Of a stretch of DNA of 55,524 bases, positions 1-10,657 are shown piece after piece. Origin of the DNA: Gamarada debralockiae (Eukaryota; Ascomycota; Leotiomycetes; Helotiales; Hyphodiscaceae); the NCBI GenBank assembly GCA_002803225.1, contig NXFV01000715.1, positions 1 through 55,524 on the forward strand, read 5' to 3'. A program made the position numbers and the translations under genes. The number at the start of each line of letters is the position of its first letter. Position 1 is the stretch's first letter. The notes under the pieces were generated by a model. It was not told where the DNA came from and searched no databases. It saw only the letters and a program-made list of their open reading frames with translations.

Positions 1-1264
1 CTCACATGATAACAGAGAAAAATCGCACCAGCGCGCCTTGGCGCGCTGCACTCATGCTAGTACATATCTAATGAGGAACATTTACCTTGATAATGAGGCT
101 ATGATGCGCATCATTTATATCTTTACCCCCACCCAAGTCCATCTGAGGTATCTTTGACACATCCCATGGTCTTGGGAAAGCCCGGCAGTTGCATGCAAGA
201 GCAAGCGCGAGTGTGCAAATCCGGCCACCCATGACGAGGGGAATACTGATCGTGCGAAAACGACAAGCAGCGACCTTTAGAGAGGCAATGTAAACAGATC
301 ACGGTAAAGATATCATCCGGTGTTGATGTTATCGGCTCGAAGGATAACGGGTTAATCAAAAAGGAATATGTATTTATAGTAAAGAAGGGGAAGCACAGAG
401 CTATTCTAGCCGTACGGCGCAGGAATTGATACAGGGGACTGTTGCCGATAGTCAGCGCTTGCACATGTGGCCCTGGCTCAGTTTTGCCGAGCCGATTAGC
501 GCCCGAGTAGAAGCGGCAGGCTTACTAACCGACCTTGGAACAAGATTAGAGTTGAACTACCAAGGCATATTTGAATAGATGCTGTGTCTTTGCCTATGCA
601 CATCGCCAGAATAAAGGTCGGCATTTGACTCCATATCTTTTCTGGACATTATCGGCGATATGTTGACAGCAATGAGCTGATGTAGCGTTTCGGAAGACCA
701 TCTAAACTGAAGTAGCAAGCCCTTTCTCTCTATCAGATATGATAACAGCGCCTTGGATATCCATGCTTGGAAAGCAGTCTTTCAGGAACCTGCAATAAAG
801 CCGCATTCGAAACCGGCTTCCGCCTTAAACACTCAGAAATTGCTTTTGTACTTCTTAGCTTGCTAAGTGAAGGGCTTCGAAAAGCTTACCGGAAACTTCC
901 AATACCGAAAGCCGGGTCTAAGTTAGTCCGATCCCGGGTCCAAAAAATTTAACCCCTGTAAAGAATCATACGGCAAAGCCTACGTTAGGAAACAAAATGG
1001 CGATAATCACCGAGACAACAGCTGGCAGATGAGCTTATATCTACAGCGGTTATCATACTTTTAGCTACAGATATTCTAAGAAGCGCATAAGACTATTGTG
1101 CCATATTATCCATCTAAACAACCCATAATTACGTCACTACCAAATTTACAGCATCGCTTATCTTATTCAAGATTTCACGTAATGGTATACCATTGAGCTC
1201 GTTCGATGTTCTATTTACTTCACTTTCCCCCTTTTGAACCTTGAACAAACGCTGATAAAGGCAC
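1..1264. other. Gene-poor left end
   Basis: I see no supportable gene here. At 34-53 there is a palindrome with 9-bp GC-rich arms around TT (CAGCGCGCC-TT-GGCGCGCTG), described under findings. A short open frame at 767-952 shares a DNA motif with the end of the transposase relic near 4,040, so the stretch probably contains repeat debris. The rest is unassigned. Confidence 0.5.
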
Positions 1265-1920
1265 AAGGCTGACGCAGGTCTCCCATCCGGCTGGGAAGTT
1301 CGCCATTCGCAATCAAAGAATCTCCCCTACTTCTTTAATGGACCTCTGAAACAATCACGATGGGAGCCGCCGTCTGGAACCGACACCGGGAAGCTTAAGA
1401 AATACATGGCTGAGCACTACAACCCTTTAGAGCTCGAACCTGAGGTCGGCCCTATGAATAACAAGGATGCTGACGGAAAGATTCGTGCAAGCCATTTACT
1501 TGTTAAACATAAGGATAGTCGACGGCCAAGTTCCTGGCGTGAGGTATGTTCTGATCGCTTCTTGATAAGTGGTAACAAAATGTGATCTAATCTTTGGCGA
1601 AGGCAAATATTACCCGCACGAAGGGGGAGGCTATGGCTATTATCTTGGCTCATGAGGCTCGAATCCGTAGCGGTCAGATCTCTCTTGGTCAGCTCGCGGT
1701 CAGTGAGTCCGATGACAACAGCGCTCGAAAGATGGGAGATCTTGGTTTCTTTGGCAAGGGGGTGATGCAGAAGGAGTTTGAGGAGGTAGCTTTCCAATTA
1801 AAACCTGGTGAGGTCAGCCACGTGGTTGAGACTGCTTCTGGTTTGCATCTGATCGAGAGGTACTTCTGGTTTCCTAGCTGGTCTGTTGCCGTTTACTAAT
1901 TGGTCATCAGGCTGGAATAA
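1265..1920 (+). pseudogene. ESS1: Pin1/Ess1-type peptidyl-prolyl isomerase lacking its start codon
   Basis: Parvulin-family prolyl isomerase, which in its family isomerises pSer/pThr-Pro bonds, for example in the RNA polymerase II CTD. Three exons are visible: 1265-1543, 1603-1859 and 1911-1920, with GT-AG introns; the last intron carries a perfect TACTAAT branch site. The N-terminal WW domain (GLPSGWEVRHS through SRWEPPSG) and the whole parvulin domain (KIRASHLLVKHKDSRRPSSW, then FGKGVMQKEFEEVAFQL, ending HLIERLE-stop) read in one uninterrupted frame. The expected Met-Ala-Asp start reads AAG GCT GAC at 1265-1273, and an in-frame TAA lies at 1256-1258, so no upstream in-frame ATG exists without another exon. 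The next ATG (1406) would give a WW-less protein. It is either a recently disabled copy, a gene with an unseen first exon, or a truncated isoform. Domain identity is strong; functional status is uncertain. Confidence 0.8.
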
Positions 1921-2410
1921 TGCGATAATGATATAGTAGAAAGGCGTTTTATACCTCGAAGAACTTTTCGCGATATAGGGGATTGGACCTTTCACGGCTG
2001 GGCTTTATAAGAGGCTGCACTATGCTTTCAATCCTCAATATGACCTCAAAGCTAATTAGATTAAGTATGCTACCCTCTCTAAGCTTAAACAATCTACAGC
2101 AGCAGTTGGGAAGTAGAGCGAGACTTCAGCCGCTAGAGGGCTTCTGCCGCCTTAGCTGCGAGCAGAGCAGCACGGAATTTTGGCGAGAGGGCTGTGGAAA
2201 ACAGCGACCAAACCTGCTAACAATGCCACAAATGAGAAATTTAACCTGATCAAGCCTGGCCGAAATGCCCAACGGACATCGCAAGGCTCTATTGCTAAGC
2301 CTCCGGAATTCCCTGCTAGTTCTAATCTTTATCACCTATTCTCCTTTGTGTTTGGTTTGAAGCAATACCTCTTTCTGTCACTTTCTCTACAGTGTCGCTT
2401 CCCCCTCAAA
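1921..2410. other. Intergenic, unassigned
   Basis: This lies between the isomerase and the membrane-protein gene. Frames open through 2180-2410 run into the next gene, but nothing in them resembles a known domain. The next gene's likely ATG (2411) has A at -3, which is why I start it there. Confidence 0.4.
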
Positions 2411-3540
2411 ATGCTATCCATCGGAGCGAGCACCATCTTGGCTGCTACCAACGGCATCTGGCAGATTGTGCTTGCAACCTGGGACAACACCGGCGGTTCA
2501 TCCGGGCAGGACACTGTCCTGGCAAGCATCGTAGCGACAGGAGATCAGTCAAACGGCGTCTTGTTTCTGTGGGCTCTACTGAACTTCATCACCGATAGCT
2601 CACTCATCTGGTCTGACCGCTGGGGCATGATTCACCCTACCCGAATAGGGAGACTCACCAAGGCCAGGCTGGAGATTACGTTCCGGTCTCATTGGCGGCA
2701 TGTCATGAACAAGTCTAGAAGATTCGCTGAGCTAGAGTGGATCGATCTTAACCCCGATTCATCTACAGTAAGTGTAGCTGGCACTTCGAGGCTTACAGCA
2801 AAATAAAGTTTGCTCTCTGTTGTACACTCTTTACTGACGTCTTATCCTCAAAGACAGAGTCAAAAATAGATTTTACGCAGTCTCTATGTTTATTAGCTGT
2901 GCCGTATATGCTCCGACGAGATGGCGAGTTCCACCGATTCTCGCCAACCCAATATAAGGTAGTCTTGAGCAGCCGGGCGGTCGAGAACGCAGCTGCAAAG
3001 TCCATTACCCGGTTCGGAACTGCTCTCTCATGGAGTGTGGTTCTCCTCTGTGCACGACTAGCACTCTTCATTTTCGTGTATGGACTACCATGGTGGCAGC
3101 TCCTGATTGTGATCCCAGCTGAGATCGGTCGGGCAACGCTAGTTATGTGCCAGCAAGTCAGCATCATCACATACTCAACATTCTACAAGGGCGTCTCAAC
3201 CTGGGCATCTCCGTACAGCACAGGTCCGAGATGGGCTGGAAATAAGGACAAACAAGATAACTTCAGAACAGTTCTTCTAAGCGAGCTTGGCGGCAACGTC
3301 GTCGCCAGAAGTATGTTTCACATGGTCGAGAGATCTTGGCTCTGGGTCCGGAAAGAATCTTTATTCGACAGAATACGGAGTCCCGGGGACTCCGAATACG
3401 CCAAGGAAAACATGTTGCGGATCAAAGTCTACGAGGACAAGCTAGGGTGCAAGTCAGATCTCCTTTACTCCGTGACACTTTACCGAGTCCCAGAGGTTCA
3501 GAAGGAGATCTTACGCAGTGGCCTGTATCCTACGCGCTGA
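2411..3540 (+). CDS. Hypothetical multi-pass membrane protein
   Basis: I do not recognise this family. Two exons are proposed: 2411-2767 and 2854-3540 (about 347 residues). The donor GTAAGT at 2768 is good. The acceptor could be 2853 or 2880, both phase-compatible; the second would drop nine residues. Hydrophobic segments lie near residues 6-25 and 45-65 in exon 1, and two more in exon 2 (SWSVVLLCARLALFIF and LPWWQLLIVIPAEIG). The C-terminal third is charged and soluble-looking, with an acidic/basic stretch before the end at GLYPTR. The layout suggests an integral membrane protein with a cytosolic or lumenal tail, but no catalytic motif is visible. An in-frame extension to 2180 is possible. 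A 70-residue frame just downstream (3547-3759) is not joined to it. Confidence 0.5.
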
Positions 3541-4026
3541 GAGAGAATGCTTGTCGGAATTCCGCTCTTAATTCCTATAATGTTCACCCTTGTGTCTCCA
3601 TCCGTGAACATATTGGGTCCAGGAGGAGCGATGCAAGTCCACCTTCTGATAGAACAGTTGTTTGTCGATATGGTGAAGTATTACGAGCCATGCCGCATGT
3701 GCATAAATACAGAGTTTGACGAGCGGCTGATCGACAACGGTGTATATCCTGGCACATAAGAAGGATTTTGACTGGAAGAGTTTCTTAGCATCCTAGGTCT
3801 ATTCGGCTTTAATTTATGTTTAATTTTACGCCTAACGAATCCCAAGCTGGCTGGAGACATAGTAAGAGCTGTGGTAAGGAACGTATTGACGGTGAACTTC
3901 GAGAGTCTTCACAGAGGAGGGGGTTGCGGAAAAGTGAAATATCGAAAGGACGAGGAGACACAAGACTTATTAAGGGGTAAAAGATGCAGCTAGCTATAAT
4001 AGAGCTAGTGTATTTGGCAATGTAGC
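3541..4026. other. Intergenic, unassigned
   Basis: A short open frame at 3547-3759 has no recognisable domain and no splice connection to the preceding gene. The rest shows no coding signal I can support. Confidence 0.35.
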
Positions 4027-4787
4027 TCAGCGTACAACTTTTGTGTGTTCAGGGTGGAAGCCGATTTCGAATGCAGCTGTACCGTCCCCACCACTGCTCG
4101 CTTTTTGTAGAACCAGTGCCCATGACAATGGCAAGACGTTGTCATTGGCGTCGATTCCCACGGCTATCATCCGAAACTTTGATCTTGTATGATAAGTAAC
4201 TAAAGCTATAAACTTCCGCATCAACCGAAACCCTTTTTTCATAGCTGCTGAAGCAACAACAGCTTCCAGAAAGCTGTTATCTCCACTGTCTATAGCGAGC
4301 AGACACTGATTCTCGGGATCCGATCTCTCTAATCGCTCTATATATGCTGGGAATTGGGAAAGCAATCAGCTTCTCGGCCACCCATCTCATCCAATAATGC
4401 TTGCTTAAGACGATGCGCTTGTCGATAGCTAATCGTATTATTGAATCCTAGACGCTCATTAGACTGGATTTGAGCTAGTGTTAAGGTTCTATCATCGAAA
4501 ATAGAAGCTCGGTGATGATCTTTTAGAAATCATAGAGAAGACAACTGCTTGTTCTTGTAATGGGTGGCAAGACGGCAAGAATGAGCACTAAGAACAGTAA
4601 TAAGAAACCTTCTTCTTAAGCAAAGAGGCTCGAATTCTAAATTTACAGACAGCTTCTTTACAGATAATAATATGACGACGACTCTCTGATTTATAGACCT
4701 CATAGGACTCTCCTTCGTCCAGTACGTACAATTAATAGCATCTCGGGCCTCTTTAATCGTGGGGAACAAGTCATTTATCGAAAGCAT
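4027..4787 (-). mobile_element. Mutator-like (MULE) transposase relic
   Basis: Reading leftwards from 4787, the translation begins MLSINDLFPTIKEARDAIN, as in N-termini of fungal MULE-type transposases. After breaks it continues with LTLAQIQSNERLGFN and ISYRQAHRLKQALLDEMGG, and ends with the transposase-core-like stretch RKFIALVTYHTRSKF and AVGIDANDNVLPLSWALV. The fragments lie in order but in different frames with stops, so the gene is dead. Sequence after SWALVLQ (below about 4110) does not continue as a transposase and contains a motif repeated near 800. Terminal inverted repeats were not found. Assignment rests on motif order; a hAT-like source is the main alternative. Confidence 0.6.
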
Positions 4788-5092
4788 AGTGGCGGTAATG
4801 AAAATATTAAGTGTTTACAGCTTCAAAATGAAAAGTAAAAGGCATTGCTGGTCCAAAGAGCGGTGCAGAAATAGAAAAAAGATCTAGGTAGCATGCGGGG
4901 TCATAATTAATTCATTTGCCGAAGAAATAAAATGACAGGCGGCAAATTTCTTCCCGCGGATGCTAAGCTCGGTTTATTTCGATTATCCGATTTGCATTAT
5001 TGAGAACACCTGAAATTTCCTACATATCGTCATTTCGTCATCCAAGCTCCCCTCCGGTGCTTCTAGTTGACTTACATCTCATAAAGGTCATC
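4788..5092. promoter_or_regulatory. Upstream region of the phosphodiesterase gene
   Basis: AT-rich non-coding stretch between the transposase relic and the phosphodiesterase start. No defined element was recognised. Confidence 0.3.
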
Positions 5093-7146
5093 ATGCGCTT
5101 GCCTATTATCGGTCTATTGTCACTGGTAGTGGCTGGCCTCGTCGCTGGAAGCTCCCTCTACCAGGATGTCACGCATATTGTCGAACGACAAGCAAATGCC
5201 TCGTCGCTCAATACAACTCTCCTCCAGATTTTTGAAGATATCGAGGAGGCAAAGACTTGCAATAACTGTGAGGCATGTTATAACAGCAGATTCCCCACAT
5301 TTTTATGTTAACATCTACCAGAACATCCTAACTATCCTACAAGGTATTGCGGCACTTGGTGTTGAGGTGTTTGCTCAAGTACTCATTGAGTTCTGTATCG
5401 TCGTTGAGGTATGGTTGATTCAGCCATGTTATATTCATTTGAAGAGCTGGACTAAATCCAAAGCAGATGGAGTCGCCGGCTGTGTGTGAAGGCCTCATGA
5501 CCATGGAAGCTCCAGCGTTTGTCTTTGCTCTCACCCACATGGAAGTGCCGTCGCGTACTTCTGAGATCTTCTGTTTCACAGTCTTTGGACTTTGCCCTTA
5601 TCCACCCGTTAACCCATTTCCTTTCAATTTCACGGAACACAACTCGCAGAAGCAGCATCACGAGCACTATGTTGGAGAGCCTTTGCAAGTCGTTCATATC
5701 AGCGATATTCACGTTGATCACAATTATACAGTAGGAGCAAGTTTCAACTGTACTGAAGGGCTCTGCTGTCATGCGTATACTCCTTCGGAGGCTCCTGGTG
5801 CGACCTCCTATCCAGCTGGTCCATTTGGAAATAACAATTGCGATACTCCCGTATCTTTGGAAGATAATATGTACAATGCAATCAAGGAGATAGTGCCTGA
5901 AAGAGCCTTTACCGTTTTTAGTAGGTCTCATGCACAGATTCTCAAGCCAATGCTAACATTTCTCGCAGCGGGCGACATCCCTAGCACTGAATGGACAGCA
6001 ACCCCAGAGGTGGTCGTCTTTGATATCAACGATGCATACAGCCGTATGAATAGTCTTGGTATTCTGTATGGAGCCGTTGGCAATCACGAAGCTTCACCGG
6101 TTAATGAGTTTCCGCCTCCTGCTGTCACCAAAGAAAATAATGCTACGGAGCAGTTCGTGTACGATGCTATTGCAGCAGGACTTGCACCCTCACTTGGTGC
6201 TGCGACTGCCAAAAAGTTAGATATCAACTCCGGATCTTATTCAATTTTGCATCCCGGCAGCAACCTTAAGATCATTTCTATCAATACCATGTTCTGGATG
6301 AAGCTGAATTTCTGGCTGTATGAGAAGACAATGGAGCTAGATTCAGCCGGGGTTCTTGAGTTTCTGGTACAGGAGCTGGATGAGTCGGAGAAGTGCGGTC
6401 AACGCGTGTGGATTATTGGCCACATCGCTCCCGGGTTGACTGACTTCCTCTACGATTACTCTGCCTCCTTCGATGAGATCGTACAACGCTATCATGAGAC
6501 CATTGCAGGTATGTTTTGGGGGCATACACACCGTGATCAGTTTGAAATCTCATACAAAAACTACACAAACCAAACTGCGGACGGTGCCGTTGCTGTCAGC
6601 TACATCACTGCGTCATTAACTCCAACGAGCGGTTACCCTAGTTTCCGAGTTTATAGCATCGATCCTGTCACATATAATGTGTTAGACTACACCGTTTACT
6701 ACGCGAACATGTCGGTGCCTTCATTCCAAACAACCGGACCTACTTGGCAGAAGCTGTACTCCTTCAAGGAAGCTTACGGCTCACTCCTGTCTCCTCCGTA
6801 CATGGAGCCTTCCGCAGAGCTAACGCCAGCTTTCTTTCACAATGTCACCGTTCTTTTCCAGAATAACGACACAGTCTTTCAGGAATACATCTTTAGGAAG
6901 CAACGCGGCTTCGACTTTGTGCCATGCACTGGTACTTGCAAGACCGATGAGCTTTGTCAGCTGAGGTCTGCTCAAAGTCAATTCGCTTGTTATGGCCTTT
7001 CCGCCGTATCAATCACAAAGAGGAGCATCCAGGACGACATCCGCAGTACTGGTGATTGTCCAGTAAGTCGAGCTATACCGTATCTGAGGGCTCTCAGTAA
7101 AGATCAGGCTGCTCTAAAGGCTGCAGCGGAGAAATATCTTAAGTGA
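5093..7146 (+). CDS. Secreted acid-sphingomyelinase-like phosphodiesterase
   Basis: Sphingomyelin phosphodiesterase family, which in characterised members cleaves sphingomyelin-type phosphodiesters using two metal ions. Four exons: 5093-5272, 5322-5408, 5467-5920, 5969-7146, giving about 632 residues. It begins with a signal peptide (MRLPIIGLLSLVVAGLVAGS), followed by a saposin-B-like segment with paired cysteines spread over exons 1-3 (KTCNNCE, EFCIVVE, VCEGL). The calcineurin-like phosphoesterase core follows: DIHVDH near residue 169, TGDI near 241, GNHE near 278, GHIAP near 391 and GHTH near 428, so all metal ligands are present. The C-terminal part is also typical. Intron 1 uses a GC donor (gcatgt...ccag). 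Intron 3 is 48 nt, a multiple of three and without stops, so an ORF caller would retain it; removing it is needed to restore TGD. The protein is probably extracellular or vacuolar, with several N-glycosylation sites. Confidence 0.92.
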
Positions 7147-8582
7147 CGATAATATGCCTTTGATGCGAATGTCAAAGTTATTACAAAAGAATTCTATAAT
7201 GAAATTATGCCTATTACTTGTAGTTTAAATAATATCGGGTGCACAGTTTCTGTATCGTTCAGTGAATTTGGTTTAGTTCTGGTCTTGACCTTAGTTCTAG
7301 TCTTATTTTTGGTCTTAGTATTTGTCTTTTTTTAGATTTAGGTTTGACTTTGACTTTGCCCACTCACTTGTACATGTAACTGGAAATAGTGCCCTAGAGG
7401 CAACTAAATAGGAATGGACACCAATAGTTACCAAGCCTTCGCTCTCTTGATCTTCAGCCATGTCGGCATTTTTCAAGGTGCTGGCACGCTCGAGAACCCA
7501 TAAGCGCAACGTTATCAGAAGTAGAAGCAATATTCCCCTTATGTCAAGAGCCTGTCTTTGTAGTTTCCTTAGGCACTGGAGGTCCGCGTTCAGATAGAGC
7601 TGATCTTGACACATCTGGACACATCTGGACACCGCGGCATTGTCAAAGATGGTTTCATTCCCATGTAGTTTCGAGCGTTCTGAAGAACCGTGCGACGTAA
7701 GAGAGCCTGGAAACGTTGACAGGCAGTGGATGGACGAAGTCCAGCTGCAAGTCCCACCGCTTTGATGTCGAATTTCATGGCCCTGAGCCTCGATTAGACG
7801 ACGCGGACAGCATACCAGACCTTCAATCCAGAGACTTGGAGGACTCGTCCATCTCCACGGTTATTGATAGTATCGCGCGCTGTGCTGTTGCGTCCCTCTT
7901 TTACTTCGAGCTTGACTCGCATGGCAATTCCTCTCTCCAACCGGTGTGGAAGGCCTTCTCTGGCGAATAGGCTCCATTGTAACAGCGACACTACCTTAGA
8001 CTCTCCTTACTTTGCCTGTCATCATTCCTCCACTCATCTGACATGTATTTTTGCCAGTGGAAGCTCTTCTCGATATACTGTTTGCAATTGCTACGAGCTT
8101 GTACACCTCCTTTGGTCTGGTCTTGTAATTGTAGTGGAGTCTTATTATCTTGCAAGTCGAGGACAAGTTGGAGGGAGTAACTGCAAAACACTGAATTCAA
8201 GGATTTGATTGATTCTGATCTTTAATATTTAGAAAAGACAAAGGTAGAGTTCGCGTATCACTCTGAGTTTAGGAGGGTGGCGGTGGTCTTCTGAATTGGC
8301 ATTGCCACCGTCCCCCTAGAAGGGAAATCTCTCCGGACCACAAAACTTGCAATTTGGAAAATCCGAAAGCCTTTGATCTTAAATGAGAATGAATCACATC
8401 ACTTTCACATTGTGTTGACATTCACTGTCAAGTGAATGGACCCTCGCTAGTTTCTCAGCAGTGAACCTTCGCACACTACAAAAGCTTCCATCGAGCACCA
8501 CCCACAGAGCTTTTCCTCAACTCTTCTACAACAACATCAACGTCACCATCGGTGACTTTCCTCTCACCCCCCGATCTCTACA
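7147..8582. other. Intergenic with simple-sequence stretches; BTB promoter at right
   Basis: At 7268-7330 a degenerate short repeat of the type gtcttagt/ttctggtctt occurs. At 7612-7631 GACACATCTG is directly repeated. Small open frames on both strands overlap each other and show no domain. The part after about 8400 is C/T-rich, as in fungal promoters and leaders, and runs into the BTB gene start. I see no supportable gene. Confidence 0.4.
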
Positions 8583-10657
8583 ATGAACCCCCAAGCCAAA
8601 GAATTCTCCAACATGTCGGTAAGTGTGTGAACTCCCAATCACGCAAAACATTTCCCTCCTACCAACCCCATCACCTTCTTGTTTACTTTCGATTTTCTCT
8701 TTGGCGGCGATTGCTTCACGATGCTCGATCTCTTCTTCCTATGGCGATTGGGTCATGACAGTCGATTTATTTTTGGCTTTCGAGCTCCTCTGTACAGTTC
8801 ACCTCTTCTTTTGTCTGTCGGGTTCTTCTCAACAGTCCTTTCTTTTTGCTGGCAGAAAACTTCTGACCTTCGACAACTCCTTCACCGTCACGGTCTTCCC
8901 GACAGTCGGTTTATTTCTCGCTGTCGAGCCCTTCACGGCATCACGACATTCCTCATCTGCATTGCTGTCGAGATTTTCTGATTGTGGACTTCTTCTAACA
9001 ACACCTCGAACAACAGAACCAATTCGCAACATCTGGTCATCAAGCTACATTATCGACTCTGGCAAAGGATCAATTTAGCTCTTCGAGCAGCTTCGTCAAC
9101 ATGGGCGTAAGTTTTCAACTCTTATCAGCTCAAGTCACCTTCCTCGCTCGGTCCTGAACAATCTATTTCCTTCTCCACCTCCTCTGACATCATATCTCTG
9201 TAACAGCGTGGCGATCAACACCCCTCTGGCAGACTTTATTCATCACCACATGGCTCTGGAGGCTCCGGAAATGCTGACATGAAGATCGGTGTAAGTACCC
9301 AATCCTCAGTTTTTACTCCCGCATCACATAATCCGTCGATATTCCCATCAATTCATCTTTTACGTTGGCAATTCCTTCTAACACATCACTTTGACAGGAT
9401 CAACGCCAAATTGTCACCACAATTTCCGCCAATGCTTCAAAGGCTGAGAAGGCTCTGGTTCTTGCACAGCAGCAAGAGGAGCACTTGCTTGTAGAGTAAG
9501 TCTCTCTTCACCGCATTTTCAGATTTAAGATTAGTATTTGACACCTACAACAGTGATTTGGGAACCAAGATTGTCTATATCACTGTCGGCGTTGAGCGTG
9601 TTGAATTCCCGGTCCACAAGAACCTGTTGCTCGGCGTTGCTCCCATTTTTGAGAAGCACCTTGAAGTTGCCTACAATCCAACCGTAAGTGATTTTGAAGC
9701 TGCCTTGGCCCGGTTCTGGGCTTAACCCTCAGACGTGCTCTGGACTTTTGCTGGAATCCCTGAAACCCGCATGCCTAATCGTCCTTCTGTATTGAGCGAT
9801 TGCTAACTTAGACTTTTCACAGGATCGAATTCAGCTCCAAGACGAGCATCCTGCTATGTTCCGCCTCTTCGTCAATTACCTCTATTCGAAGCAGATGCCA
9901 GTTGTCAATGCAACCATGACAGATCTCCAGAAGAGCAACCGTATTCGTGATCTCTGTCAACTCTTTGTTTTCTCGGAGAAGTTTTACCTCCCGAATAAGT
10001 TTTCGAATAAGCTCCTAGATGCGATTCAAGATGCTTTTCAGCTCACTGGACAACTCCCCAGCGTCGGCTTGATTCAGGGTATTTATAAATATACGGATGC
10101 CACTTCGAAGCTTCGCTCCTTTGTAGCCCATTGTCTCGTCTTTGGCATTCGTTCAGACGGCTTTAGCTGTTATGACAAAATCGGTTTGCTCCTTCAGCAG
10201 AATGATTATCTCATGGCGGACTTCAGTAAGTACTTTCTTGGAGTAGTCCTAACCCTACCTGGACATCCTACCTCTCCGGGACGTTGGAAGTTGGGCCTTA
10301 TGAAACTTGTCCAGCTTTAATTTTTCATTCTTGTTAAGCGATTGCTAATTCCGAAATTTTTCATAGTCTCTGCTCTGAAGATATTCGTTCCTGACCAGGA
10401 TCCTCGTGTTCGCGATTGCCTCCGTGACCCTGACTGTCTCGAGTGTGTCGATGGTCGAGCCCCGGAGTCTGGATACTGGCCATGTTCTTTCCATATCCGT
10501 AAATTGCCCTGGAACATGAACCTTTCAAACTGAATGAGCGATTGCTAACTCTCAGATTTCTACAGATGACGCGCCCCAAAAGGACAATCCTTCCACCACT
10601 AACGGTACTGGTTCTACAGTCTTCCATGATACCGGCTGCTATCTTTGGCGCGAATAG
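8583..10657 (+). CDS. BTB/POZ domain protein, eight exons, intact
   Basis: Exons 8583-8618, 9017-9106, 9207-9290, 9398-9495, 9554-9683, 9823-10225, 10367-10498 and 10566-10657 keep one frame through seven GT-AG introns and encode about 354 residues. The first exon has only 12 codons and the first intron is 398 nt. Residues 1-100 are low-complexity (Ser/Gly/Gln-rich) with an Ala/Lys/Gln helical stretch. The BTB fold follows: DLGTKIVYITVGVERVEFPV, HKNLLLGVAPIFEKHL, then EHPAMFRLFVNYLYSKQMP and LCQLFVFSEKFYLPNKFSN. BTB proteins dimerise and often act as adaptors, for example for Cul3; no partner domain (Kelch, MATH) is present, as in many fungal BTB proteins. If the last intron is retained, the protein ends 11 residues into it. 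Introns 5-7 share an identical 12-mer upstream of the acceptor. Two decayed relatives lie at 18.8-20.2 kb. Confidence 0.85.

Noticed and set aside
123..464. 113-codon leftward open frame
   Set aside because: No domain, no splice context, composition not coding-like; likely chance.
767..952. 61-codon frame starting MESSLSGTCNKAAFETGF
   Set aside because: Overlaps a DNA motif repeated near 4,050 in inverse orientation; better explained as repeat debris.
3547..3759. 70-codon frame ending NGVYPGT, similar in feel to the GLYPTR end of the preceding gene
   Set aside because: Resemblance is only a few residues and no intron links it to the gene.
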